Source: Ignelater luminosus
Lineage: Eukaryota > Arthropoda > Insecta > Coleoptera > Elateridae
NCBI GenBank assembly: GCA_011009095.1
Contig: VTPC01003537.1
Span: 1 to 64,000, forward strand
DNA: 64,000 bases
Reading direction: 5' to 3'
Shown here: positions 25,301-34,900 of the stretch, piece after piece
Layout of the letters: each line of letters opens with the position of its first letter
Position numbering within the stretch: position 1 is the stretch's first letter
Notes under the pieces: generated by a model
The model's input: the letters and a program-made list of their open reading frames with translations, nothing else
What the model was told of the DNA's origin: nothing
Database searches by the model: none
Made by a program: the position numbers and the translations under genes

Positions 25301-28300
25301 TTCTTACATAGTACAGAGCTTGCAAAATTTGAAAGAGAAACTATTCAGTTACTTTCCAGAACTGAACTCTCAAGCTAACAACGGGCATCGATGGATACTA
25401 AATCCTTTTTTAGATATGTCAGTACAACTTGCTGATCTGCTAACGAAGATGAAAGAAAATCTTATAGATTTGGCTGCTGACGGCATGCATAAAATGGAAT
25501 TTAGTTCGCAAACGGTTAACGTCTTCTGGATGAAGTAAAAAGAAAAATATCCAGAGCTGACAAGGGAAGCTTTGAAATTATTAGTTCCTTTCGCCACTTC
25601 CTACCTATGTGAACCAACTTTCTCTTCAATGATTAACATAAAAACTAAGAAGAGAAATAGGCTCTAATTGGAAAATGATTTGATTATTTGCGTGTCAAAC
25701 ATAGAACCAAGATTAGAAAAAATATTAAAGAATAAACAAACACATCCTTCCCACTGAAATCGTATTTTTATTGTAGTGTAGGACCGCGACCCCCCGAGCA
25801 AGACTTCAGGACCCCCCTGGGGGTCGCGACCCACAGATTGAAAAGCACTGATTTAAACCATTCTTAGGAATATACACTCAAATGTATTAACTTTCTAAAC
25901 CGAGTTTTCAAAAATTAGATTTTCTTAAAAGTATAACTTTATAATTACACATTAGTAATAAAAAATTTTAAAAAAAAACGCAAACTTAAGAAACGACAAT
26001 TAAGGGTAAGAAAAAAATAGACTTAGCACGATGTTCAAAATTCCAGAAGTTTACAGCTATGTAAATCTGTAACATAATTATGAAAAAAACAAACTCTCTT
26101 AACCCACGCTTCTTAAGTTCTCTAAATTCTTCTCTTTATTCTTTAGTTTCTAGTAAAATTTAATAAGGAAGGCATAAACGGCTTCGTTAAAATGCGTTTA
26201 AGTGAACTGGATAATACAACTATTATGAGAAGTAAATTTAATTAAAATTAATTTAAACATAATTTTTAGATTTAACGGCGACAATGTTAAGATAGTAAAG
26301 CAGGTTGTCCAGCTGTACAGCAGTTGCGTCAGCCCCGCATCCTTCGCGAATCAACCAAAGATTTACTTGAACGAAGATAGATAAAAAAACCTACGTAGGA
26401 CGATATTATCGGAAGTAGAACGAAATCTTAAGGTTCGTTACCTTCCACAACAACAATTTGCAATTGTGTTAGAAAAACTAAGCCACCCTCAAGGTTGCAG
26501 GGGCGAGTTAAATAAAACCAAGCAATCTCCTATGAGACCTAGAAAAGCAAGATCACAATCCACTTACCCTCGTTTGCTTGAGGCTTGGTACAAACTCAAG
26601 AAAATTGTAAACACCCCTTTACAACCACCAAGACACATCGCATCGACGACGATTACCATCTTATTGAATCTCTCATGCGCGAGTAGCAAGTGCAAGAACT
26701 CCCTCCAACTAGTTTTCAAAAAATTAAAAAGATTTAACTAAACAAGAGACAACTTGGGGATATAATTTCTGATAACGCACAAGTAGCAACCAAAAACATC
26801 CCAACTCTCATAAGAACATAATTTAAAATTACAATTAAAGCAAAAAATAAGCTTAACAAATGAATAGGTAAGAAAACCTAACTTCAATTCATTTTGGCTA
26901 TACCAAAAAAAAGATCAACCACACATGGACTACCTCTAGAGAAATGAACAATTAAGAAATCACATAACCAAATTACACCGGACCACCTATCAGAATCTCA
27001 AAGATGAAACATAGGGAGAGTTTTGAAGTAATAATTAAAGGTGAAATCTAATGTACAATCACTGAATTGTGATAATAAGATCCAACCCTATCAATTTACT
27101 AACAAGATCTATAATGAAGAAAAATTAACCAGAAGACAAGTCAGAGCTGTGAAAGTTCAACATACTACAAAAAATAAAATTAAAGACTTAAGGAATACAC
27201 GATGTGTTCCGCTTACTAAATATCTTTATCTCCTCAATTGTAGCGTAGCGTCGTCCTTTCATGGGCCTCTTCAGTTTCGGGAACAAGCAAAAGTCACAGG
27301 GGGCCAGGTCTGGGCAATACGGTGGCTGCGGCATCATTAGTGTGTTGTTTTTGGCCAAAAATTCGCGCACAAGCAACGATGTTATCATGGTGCAAAAGCC
27401 AATTTTTGTTCTTCCACAAATCCAGGCGTTTCTGGCGGATTGCTTCGTGCAAATTGCGCATAACTTGCAGGTAATATTCCTTATTGACCGTTCTACCCTG
27501 TCGCAAGAACGTATGATGCACCACGCCCCTGCAATCGAAGAAAACTGTAAGCAAAACCAAAAGCACGCTCTTCGTCTTTCACATCTTCTCGGCCCTCTGA
27601 GAATATTTTGTACCACCGATAAACGTTGCTTCGGTCCAAGGTAGCTTCACCATATGCCACAGTCAACATTCGGAATGCGTCCGCGCACTTAATTTTGTTT
27701 TTTACACAAAATGTGATACAGATTCTTTGATCCATTTTTTGGAATAGGCAAAAATCGAAGACGAGCCAAAACACGTCCAAGCAAAACAGCTGTCAAAAAT
27801 TAACTGAACATTCAAAATGGCCGAACTTGTCGGCATAAGTGAGGGACATGAGTACCAACATAACGCACAAACAAATCGAAAATCGAATATACGTAACCCG
27901 CGGAAATTCAAAATTCGCGATACTTTTTGAACAGACCTCGTATACCCAAAGTGCCATTTAAAAAAGTCAGGATGATGTACGTAATCACTCGAAAACAAAC
28001 GATGAAAATTAAAACTGTCCTGAAAATGACGCGTATAAAATTGGCGTGTATAGGAATTTTTTCAACGAGATATTTTAAGATTAATGAATTGCTTCCCTAC
28101 TTTTGCAGCTCACTGTATAACACTGAATCTTAGTATAGATGATTCAGAATTTTAGTTTTATCATAGTAACGGTCAAGAATTATTTTTTTAAATTGTATGG
28201 ATGGGCGGTCAAAATAAGAAAAATTAGGTTATGCGTCTGATGTAATCTTAAATCTTCACTTGTAAGATTCCAAAAAATCGGAATTTACTTTTGATACAAA

Positions 28301-28484
28301 ATATAGTATAGTTACATATCTTACCTTGAACAGAAATGAATAAATACGCGCTGCCAATAACAGGATACCCAATCGGTCCAGGTATTTTAGCAGCTAATCT
28401 ATACAATTTTCTTCTACTCCAATGATAATAAACAATCCAATGTGTTGCAACCAAACAAAACAATAAAACTCCAAAATTGAACAT
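6593..28484 (-). CDS. Cytochrome P450, CYP4-type, complete 11-exon gene
   Basis: Microsomal haem-thiolate monooxygenase; CYP4-clan enzymes oxidise fatty acids, hydrocarbons and xenobiotics using electrons from P450 reductase. The exons (minus strand) are 28325-28484, 19409-19606, 19163-19351, 18865-18931, 18680-18806, 18561-18618, 18399-18496, 18269-18337, 7231-7399, 6808-6987 and 6593-6750. They sum to 1473 bases, which is 490 residues plus a stop, and every junction has GT/AG with matching phase. Visible motifs are an N-terminal hydrophobic anchor (residues 3-20), [12 protein letters not shown] hinge, WKNQR (helix C), DIICETAIG, helix [18 protein letters not shown] (helix K), DPDRF and [10 protein letters not shown] with the haem cysteine. 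The EVDxFxxxGxDTx block and CETA motif point to CYP4. The subfamily is not determined and it lacks a CYP4G-type long insertion. The gene appears intact although introns 1 and 8 are full of transposons. The substrate is unknown. Confidence 0.9.
7430..8440. other. P450 intron 8, unassigned part
   Basis: AT-rich intronic sequence on the acceptor-proximal side of the 10.9-kb intron. No element or coding series was recognised. Confidence 0.5.
8440..11360. repeat. Decayed GC-rich tandem array, alternating units of about 100 bases
   Basis: A conserved core resembling CTTAAGAAGGTTAATG recurs about every 60-200 bases, near 8570, 8840, 9000, 9185, 9280, 9570, 9700, 9830, 9925, 10035, 10755, 10850, 10905, 10995, 11200 and 11270. 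The core is followed alternately by an 'ACAGAGGTGGCGCAGCA..GGCCCGTGCGAGG' arm and a 'GCAAAGCCCGACC..GTAGCACGAGCAGTG' arm. This suggests two related monomers in a higher-order unit. A stretch at about 10130-10620 does not match. GC content is far above that of the surrounding intron. Open frames inside (for example 10608-11078 minus) are by-products of the repeat. Confidence 0.7.
11361..13484. other. P450 intron 8, AT-rich unassigned sequence
   Basis: Strongly AT-rich with many short ATT/AAT runs. No transposon ends, protein motifs or structured repeats were recognised. Confidence 0.5.
14040..14840. repeat. GC-rich imperfect inverted repeat built of short TCGGGTC-type words
   Basis: The plus strand at about 14040-14500 repeats words like TTCGGATCTCTCGGGTC, and from 14530 to 14840 their reverse complements follow. 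The arms match clearly around the centre: CTTCTTGAACGG-type and GGGTTTTCTTC-type sequence near 14447-14490 pairs with 14551-14590. The dyad centre is near 14520 inside a spacer of about 60 bases. Reading either strand gives Gly/Pro/Phe/Leu-rich open frames (14331-14834 minus is the longest), which are consequences of the repeat. The composition contrasts sharply with the AT-rich rest of the host hAT element. Confidence 0.7.
14938..15336 (+). mobile_element. 3' end of a Jockey/CR1-like LINE, with ATT-repeat tail
   Basis: The reading frame at 14938-15141 encodes a 67-residue piece with [28 protein letters not shown] and a final FKCQLKNFL. This matches the far C-terminus of many Jockey/CR1-like reverse transcriptases. 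About 170 bases of 3' untranslated sequence containing CAATAAAGTGCAC lead to an ATT microsatellite tail at 15311-15335. The rest of the element is missing (5' truncation), as usual for target-primed insertion. It is nested within the hAT element. Confidence 0.65.
15521..15532. repeat. Poly-C run of 12 bases
   Basis: Twelve consecutive C on the plus strand inside the hAT element; length may be affected by assembly error. Confidence 0.7.
16028..18268. other. P450 intron 8, donor-proximal part, no recognised gene
   Basis: Open frames at 16440-16679 (-) and 16556-16834 (+) overlap on opposite strands and show no known motif. A purine-rich stretch lies at 16850-17400. No element ends were recognised. 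Confidence 0.4.
18269..19606 (-). CDS. P450 exons 2-8 (N-terminal half through helix I)
   Basis: Seven exons in a compact cluster: 19409-19606 ([11 protein letters not shown]...), 19163-19351 ([15 protein letters not shown], ending DIIC), 18865-18931 ([13 protein letters not shown]), 18680-18806, 18561-18618, 18399-18496 (ending EVDVFITA) and 18269-18337 ([14 protein letters not shown]...QEVQ). Several introns are 57-58 bases, typical of insects. The short exon at 18561-18618 codes for a variable region and is the least certain piece, but it is needed to keep frame and has good splice sites. Confidence 0.82.
19607..20251. other. P450 intron 1, no recognised feature
   Basis: AT-rich intronic sequence between P450 exon 2 and the Tigger-like remnant. 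Confidence 0.5.
20252..21899 (-). pseudogene. Pogo/Tigger-type (DDE_1) transposase pseudogene
   Basis: A minus-strand transposase is spread over at least six frames. It starts MARTYKRK at 21899, then an N-terminal HTH-like region (21453-21773) with [12 protein letters not shown], equivalent to the AGxDWxxxFL block of Tigger/jerky-type transposases. [12 protein letters not shown] segment follows, the region after the first catalytic Asp. Then comes [20 protein letters not shown] (about 21040-21100), which contains the DNHxSH second-Asp motif, and the [16 protein letters not shown] block. The C-terminal part has acidic and basic stretches (20252-20548). Stops and frameshifts show it is inactive. 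It lies inside P450 intron 1. A 19-base triple repeat at 22018-22074 may be part of its non-coding end. Confidence 0.75.
22018..22074. repeat. Three tandem 19-base repeats
   Basis: Three consecutive copies of GGTCGRGRTTGRATGACAC (R = A/G) occur without gaps. They sit about 120 bases 5' of the Tigger-like transposase start and may be subterminal transposase-binding repeats; that link is inference. Confidence 0.8.
22075..24870. other. P450 intron 1, unassigned, possible LTR-retroelement debris at 24000-24800
   Basis: From 22.1 to 23.9 kb nothing is recognised. From about 24.0 to 24.8 kb the plus strand becomes A-rich with coding-like pieces in broken frames, suggestive of an old LTR retroelement. 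No diagnostic motif was found. Confidence 0.3.
24879..25850 (+). mobile_element. Internally deleted hAT transposon with 8-base target duplication
   Basis: The left end CAATGTTTTTCAATCTT and the reverse complement of the right end, CAGTGCTTTTCAATCTG, form an imperfect terminal inverted repeat. It continues into 'GCGACCCC' subterminal sequence on both sides. The element is bracketed by perfect 8-base direct repeats ATTTAAAC (24871-24878 and 25851-25858), diagnostic of hAT insertion. At 972 bp it is much shorter than an autonomous hAT. It lies in P450 intron 1 and keeps only the C-terminal transposase region. Confidence 0.88.
24999..25757 (+). pseudogene. hAT transposase, C-terminal half (ZBED/SCAND3-like), interrupted
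   Basis: An open frame of 179 codons resembles the C-terminal half of ZBED5/SCAND3-type domesticated and mobile hAT transposases ([16 protein letters not shown], then FPCVQKI). After an in-frame stop at 25536 the same frame continues with the hAT dimerisation region, including [14 protein letters not shown], where functional proteins have a similar W/Y-LCE-FS block. A second stop lies near 25665. The N-terminal BED zinc finger and first catalytic residues are absent. Not a host gene. Confidence 0.75.
25859..27185. other. P450 intron 1, A-rich sequence, no recognised gene
   Basis: A-rich plus strand with short open frames (26466-26741, 27041-27340) that end in or overlap repeats. It could be retroelement debris, but no protease, polymerase or integrase motif is visible. 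Confidence 0.35.
27186..27943 (-). mobile_element. Internally deleted mariner element
   Basis: Read on the minus strand. A mariner-type 5' end (CGAGGTCTGTTCAAAAAGTA, reverse complement of about 27924-27943) precedes the transposase start [17 protein letters not shown] (about 27735) and [18 protein letters not shown]. The frame then jumps from the N-terminal HTH region directly to [14 protein letters not shown], so the middle of the gene, including the first catalytic Asp, is deleted. The later blocks LLHHDN and [13 protein letters not shown], carrying the second and third Asp, are present in shifted frames. The 3' terminal repeat is not seen. Sited in P450 intron 1. Confidence 0.82.
28325..28484 (-). 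CDS. P450 exon 1 (start codon, membrane anchor, Pro-rich hinge)
   Basis: Begins [16 protein letters not shown], a hydrophobic signal anchor followed by Arg/Lys, then [12 protein letters not shown], the proline hinge of microsomal P450s. It is 53 codons plus one base and ends AAG|GTAAGA in phase 1. The G is completed to GAT (Asp) by exon 2, across an 8.7-kb intron. Confidence 0.85.
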
Positions 28485-28914
28485 TGTTGTTCAATTCTAA
28501 TAATTAACTTGATCAACAAACGATAGCTGTCTGTATCAGACTAAATTTTAATATAGCCACAAACAAGTTTATGTTGACAAGAAAATGGAATGTTGAAAGG
28601 GATCAAGGACTTGGGCTCTTAATTACCAGTTGTATTGCACAACAGGTTAGATTGTTTTATTGCAGCCTTTTTGGTTCTTGACGACAAAAATCCTGATTTC
28701 TGACGTTATTTTATTTAAAAATAAATATGAATCTTTGGAATGTTAATTTATGCCAGTAATCTTCCCAGATGATTTTACACCTCGAAGGTATTAAAAATTA
28801 TCTAAAAGGTTAATAATTTTTATAGTGTAAATGTAGAACGACAATCAATTAGCAATAACCTTTTACTTAATTTTAAAGAATAATGATTATTTTAAGACAT
28901 TTATTTTTTTTCAG
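28485..28914. promoter_or_regulatory. Interval between the divergent P450 and PDZ genes
   Basis: 430 bases separate the P450 start codon (minus strand) from the first recognised exon of the PDZ gene (plus strand). A TATA-like word (TATATTAAA, minus strand, 28547-28555) lies about 63 bases upstream of the P450 ATG. The PDZ exon at 28915 has a splice acceptor, so that gene's true first exon lies further upstream, possibly in or beyond this interval. Promoter function is inference. Confidence 0.35.
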
Positions 28915-28977
28915 ACTACATTACAACCTGCCGTCATTCAACCAAGAATGGCCCAGTTAGAAACCCTGGAAGCAAAG
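28915..28977 (+). CDS. PDZ-gene exon encoding MAQLETLEAK
   Basis: A good acceptor (TTTTTTTTCAG) and donor (AAG|GTAAAT) bound 63 bases, 21 open codons. The ATG at 28948 begins MAQLETLEAK and reads phase 0 into MASIEVSLSS of the next exon. Whether translation starts here, upstream or at 29258 is not decided by the sequence. Confidence 0.65.
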
Positions 28978-31900
28978 GTAAATTTAATCGCGTTATTAAT
29001 CAGAGACTTTAATGCTAGTACATGGTACAAAACATCTTCATATACTATATAAAATCCTGTCAAATACCATCATTAACTAAATAACATCACGGACACGAGC
29101 TCAAGTTAAAACGTTTAACCTCGAAAGGCGTTACATCTCGCTCGTTTATTTTCCAGCCGAAACATGTAGTTTAAAATGTACACAATTCAGCACATAAAGT
29201 GAGGAATGCAGACGTGCTTTAATATTATTTAATATTCCTTCTTTTTCCTTTTTCTAGATGGCCAGCATTGAAGTTTCCCTTTCAAGTACGCCCAGGAGAA
29301 AAAAGAACGGAAGCATAGGTGGTATCAGTTTCGGTTCTTCCATCCGATCGGTTCCTAAAGAATTAGCACTAAAAGAGCTAGAAAGTCTTAGGAACGCACT
29401 AAGAGACAAAGAGAATATTATTCAAAGTCTCAGGGGTCAGCTGGGGATCCCTGGCCTTCATATTTCCCACATTAGAGCAAACGGTTTAACTAGCACGAAT
29501 GGCACGAATAATCGCGAGCTCTCCGATGTGGAGAAGAAACAAGCAGAAGAAAGATTAGCCAAGTTGAGAACTGAAACGGATAATAAAAGGCTGGCTATTA
29601 AAAATTTAAAAATGGCTTTAGAAAGACTGGATATAACTGAGTGAGTTTGCAACTCTTTTTGTTTTTCTTCGAAAGCTTTCAATTCATAGTGAATACAAAG
29701 ATATGTTTTATGTAACACTTAAGTGCTTATAATAGCATTTTATTATCTTTAAAAAACAAATAAAAGCTTTTTTGTGATCCAGGCTGGTTATAAAGTAAAT
29801 AGTAATCATAGGCGAACTGACAACATAAAAACTTCTTTAGTAAATAAAATCTTATTATAGCAGCAGCATGCAGAAATAATGAATTATATGTAGTAGTGTT
29901 CATGTTCTAGTTCTGAAATAGGGATCATTTACGAATTAAACGTAAACGGTATTACAGTTTTCTAAAATTGAAATCTTTTAGTGAAGCAAAATTTGACATT
30001 TATTCTGAGCATCACGATATCTAAATCAGTATCTTGTCTTGAATTAAAGGTATTCATGTAAATTCTTTCAGTCTACCTTCTGGAATCAGACCGATTTAGC
30101 TCAGGGGACCAGATTTGCCCACCACTGGTCGGGATGGTTTGAACAAGGTTTGCGCCCAGTTGATTTTTAAATTTCTGTTTCTCAATAATGATTGCTATTT
30201 TGATTTAGCCATAAGACTCTTAAAACTTTGTTAGAATTTAACTAGAAACAGAACTAAAAATTGTCTGATAACTAAATTAAAAAAAATAAAGCTTGAAAGC
30301 TACATAAAAATCATTAGCTCAAATGCGTAAACAAATTTAATTCACGTCAATTGTGAAGTCAAAAGTTAATACATCACTTAGTCTAACAAAAAAGCAAACC
30401 TGTCCTGACATTATAGAGAAAATTACTAATCAAATACTCAAATAATTTGAAATTAAGTTAATTTAATTCGCTTCAAACAGCTTTAGAAATTTTCACAGTA
30501 AAGCAGGGATTGTCAGTTGTTCACACGTTCCAAACGCTCAGAAAGTTGTGCACCTACCTTTAATAGCCCTTGCATCTAGCGTGTTACTTGAAACAATACA
30601 TAATCAATTACGAGTTTGAAAAAATTAAATAAAAAAAGAACTGATTGTGAGATTTATAATTTACTCAAGATCATTTTAGATTTGTCGGTGGCACAAAGAT
30701 TCTCGAATAATTTGGCTCAAGGTAAAGACCTATTCAAGGTATAGCACTTTCTCCTATGAATTGCTTTTGTCATCAATCCCTAAATCAGGATATGCTGAAG
30801 TTCGGGTACGACCAACCCTTGAAAATCTTAAGACGATTTTCGAGTCGAGTAAGTAGATGTAGTAGTTTTGAGACAGTACAGGTTTGATTGTTGGCGATGG
30901 TGCAAGATGCAATTGCTGAGATCGAAAGCTAAAGATCAAGCAACCAAGCATTGTTCTGGAAGTTTCCGTGTCTAAAAGTCTTTAAATCCTAATTCCATAA
31001 ATGTCGATATTTACGTAAGGTCTTTTATGATCTTCACAATGAGCAAAATGTATAAGATGGGTGCAATCTTGGTACACGCTAAGTTTGCTTGAGAATCGCT
31101 AAAAAGAGAGACCGATTCTTTAGGAAAAGAGAGTGAATGACGGCCCTTCACTGTCTTCTGAAAAAGGTGCTCATGGTCACATTTTGATTACCGCACTCAA
31201 AGCAGTGCAAGCTGGATGCCCTATTTGAAGGCAATTCCAGTAAGAAATGGGTGAAACGGCCTCGACTGAAGTCGCCTGATTTAGAGTCGACGCTGCAGGA
31301 AACGATTCACTACCAATAGCATTTATTTTAAATCCAGATAGTGACCTCCGATAAGTTAGATCGAGTTCAAGAAAATTCTTTCAATTCAAAGAAGAGTTAC
31401 GAACTTTTGCAGACCCTACTTGCGCTTCTTTTACAACCTTGCACAACGGAAATAGTTTCTGAATTGGTTTCTAGAGGCATTGAAAGTAGTCGTCAAAATA
31501 CGTTTCCCATAATTGCGATGTAAACCACAACGGGCTCATCATGACCTTGAGTGTGAGTCGGAATCTCATCCTGCAGACTGGCTTTGTAGCCACACAGAAG
31601 ATGTTTCTGACGCAAGGCAGTTACCAACTCATCCTAATCTTTGATTTTATCTCTAATGGATCTATACCATACAAGAGCATTACCTGAAAAGAACTTATCA
31701 GCTGCAGCAAGCAATTAATCTTTCGTTACCCCCCGAGCAGTTCGAAGTTCATCTAAGCGCTCTAGAAAACTCTTTATCGCAGGGTCACAGTCACATCTGA
31801 CATTAATTTCCAAATAATCACCACTCCTAACAGAAGTCTCAGATACCGAAGAGGTGGTTACCACAAATAGTTGAACGTCGTGAAATCCACTGGTGCACTA

Positions 31901-34900
31901 GCTGTTTTAAAAAATGTACCTGACGACCAGGTGAAAATGACGGTGTTCCGACAAGATCCAACAGAAGAAGTAACAACCAATTGAATATAGAAACAGAGTT
32001 ACAATTAAATCTTTCTTATCTCCTGAGATATCAACCTCTAACATGAGTAAACCTTGTAAACAACCGTCTATACCTATTATCTCTAGCAGTAGATCTGCAA
32101 ATTCTAGCTTCTGCTTGCAATAGATTCAATTTACCTCTACAAACCTGGAATAAGCTTGTCAGATTCCTCTAGCCTAAGAGCAGCTCTAAACAATTTACGT
32201 TTATCTGCAACCGAAGCTTGGCAAGGAATGCAACTCATCAATAAGTAACCGATCGATATCTATGATTTATCCTTTCCACAAAAAAAGCAAAAATTGAGAA
32301 ACTAAAACAATGAAGATTCCAACACCAAGTTCGAAGCTATAAACAGAAAAGAACAAAGAAGAATCCAAGGCCTCGTACGTTAAGCATCAGAGATTCGATG
32401 CCTAAAATCCGCCTGGAAGACGTACTGCCGCAACTTACCGGCCGGGATGCAGCTTTACCAGCTCTCTCAGATGCTTGGGAAAGATATAAGACAGACCTTA
32501 GGTTTGATCAAAAAATACACGAAATTTTTGTTTTTTTCAGAAAATCTTATTAATCGTCCTCTTTAAAGTAGTCTCCATGAGATATAATACACTTGTGGCA
32601 GCACTTATCGAACGCTATTTTCGGTATGGAGTTAAACTCTTTCAGCAATTCTGTTTTTATCTTCTGAATGTTGCAAAAACATCGTCCTCTCACGGTTTTC
32701 TTCATCCTCGGGAAAATAAAGAAGTCGCACGGAGCCATTCCGGTGAATACGGTGGCTGAGGCATCATACTGGTGTTATTTTTCTTCGGATTGCTTCTCGC
32801 AAGCGGCATAGAACTTCGAAGTATTCTTTATTGGCCGTATGATCTGGTGGCAAGAACTCATAGTGCAGTATGCCGTTATATAGACAAACAGTGAGCAGAA
32901 TCTTGACATTTTTTGATCGTACTTGGCGTACCTTTTTTGGTCTTCGCTCTTCAGGAAGCCATCATTGGAACGACTAGGTCTTAGTTTCGACGTCATATTT
33001 TTACACCCATGTTTCGTCACCAGGTATGATCCGTTTGAGCAGTTCTGAATAGTCGTCAGCAACTCCTGAGCAACGCCCATTTGGTTCTGTGTTTGCTCGA
33101 AATTTAACAATTTCAGAACAGATTGTGCTGCCATGCGCCTCATACCCAAAGCATCCAAAAAGATTGCTTGGCATGAGCCAAATGATATGCAACATCATCA
33201 GCAACCTCTCTGATAGTGATTCGGGGGTTGGCCATTGTCAGTTTTCTCACTTTTTCGACGTTATCATCCATTGTTAATGTTCTGAGGTGTCCAAAGCGCT
33301 CGTCATCTTCACTTCATCACGTTTGTACTACTTGTAAACGCTTATATTATTCATAGAAGATTCTCAAAAGTATCATTCAACATTTCCAATACAGTACTGC
33401 ACATTATTCCACTTTTAAAACAAAGTTTAATACAAATTCTCTGTTCCATTTTTTCAAAGAAAGGAAAAAACCAAACAGTCGCCGAGCTCACCAAGACACG
33501 TGTAATCTTTTAGACAGCCAACAGCACACCAAACATCCAATATGACTACAAATGTCAAGATATATCAGGGGAAAGTGTACCTACACAACAGCAAAACAAT
33601 TGCGGCAAATAAACTTGAAACGCCCCCAAAATTCAAAGATTCCGCGTAATTTGTGATCAAGCTACTTTGATATCTGTATAAAAACACAGTGGCACAGACC
33701 GTGCTCTCCCAAACAATAATTTGACAGTAAGTAATTATATTCCGTATCTTTTCCTCATTTGTTAGGTTGTTACAGGTTTTATCGTTATGTTGACAAGACC
33801 TTTTAAATTGTTTCGTAGCAGGGTCCGGATCATCATATCTACAAAGTGAAAATAAACAAATTTTAATTGCGCATTTTGCTTTGCTCTCGCTCAGCAGCTT
33901 CGTGGCTCCGCTCAGGGCCGACGCCGACGCTCCGACTCTTTAAGTCTCTCCGAATAACAAAAAAGAAAAAGATACGATCGGTTCCGCAAACACATCTTTT
34001 GCGGGCCTTTCCAACTCTATAGGATCAGCCGTTTCTGAGATAAGGGACGTCTTCCCAAACAAATAAAAGACGTTTTGTCCCGCACGCATCTCATGCAAGA
34101 ATGTCTCCCACCACTCTTACCTCCCAAAATCCCACTTTTATAGGATCGGGCGTTTCCGAGATACGGAATATTTACAAAACAAAAAACGAAAATATGGAAG
34201 ACCTTGCACGCATCTTTTGCAAGCCTTTCTCCCACCGCGCCGCCATACCAGAGTCCCACCTCTATAGAATCAGTTTTTTCTGAGGTACGGGATGTCTGAC
34301 AAAAATAAAAATGAAACTCGATCGGTCCCGCACGCATCTTCTGCGAGCCTTTCCTTCACCGCACCTACCTACCAAATCTTATAGAGATAGAACCTCTAAA
34401 GGACCAACCGTTCCTGAGATACGGGATGTCTGACGAAAAAGAAAAAACACGGTCGGTCCCGCACACATCTGCAAGCCCACCTATCACAGTACCACCTCTA
34501 TCGGTCGGCCGTTTCTAAGATGTATCTAAACTATTGTGGCTTGAGCTGCACCATCTCATGGATCACCTTCGATGGCCCAGCCTTCTAAAGCTTTGAAAGC
34601 ATTTCTTGCACACGCGGAAGGTTAAACAGCCCGAAAATGACGGGCCGCGATGTGCAACGAAGACAACGCCATTGCCCTCTTAGCCGCGAAAGACGCGAAA
34701 GGCGTCCTCGACACGGGTGCAAAATTGAAAAGTAGATCCCCTTTTTGTCTTGCGCGCGGCGATTCGTATATCCTCGTCTCTGTTCCACTTTAAGGATTTA
34801 AAATTTCCGAGTTTTTTTCGACAAATTTTACGCGGCGTCTGCGTAAACCGGGGGTTAATCGAAATAGCTTTTTTACTTATCGGACGACGTCGCGACGCTC

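Noticed and set aside
24999-25538. Host ZBED-like gene
   Set aside because: Bounded by hAT terminal repeats and an 8-base target duplication, followed by in-frame stops before the dimerisation region, and lacking the N-terminal half.
33965-34520. CRISPR-like repeat array
   Set aside because: The units are degenerate tandem repeats of 100-130 bases with no unique spacers, in a eukaryotic intron.
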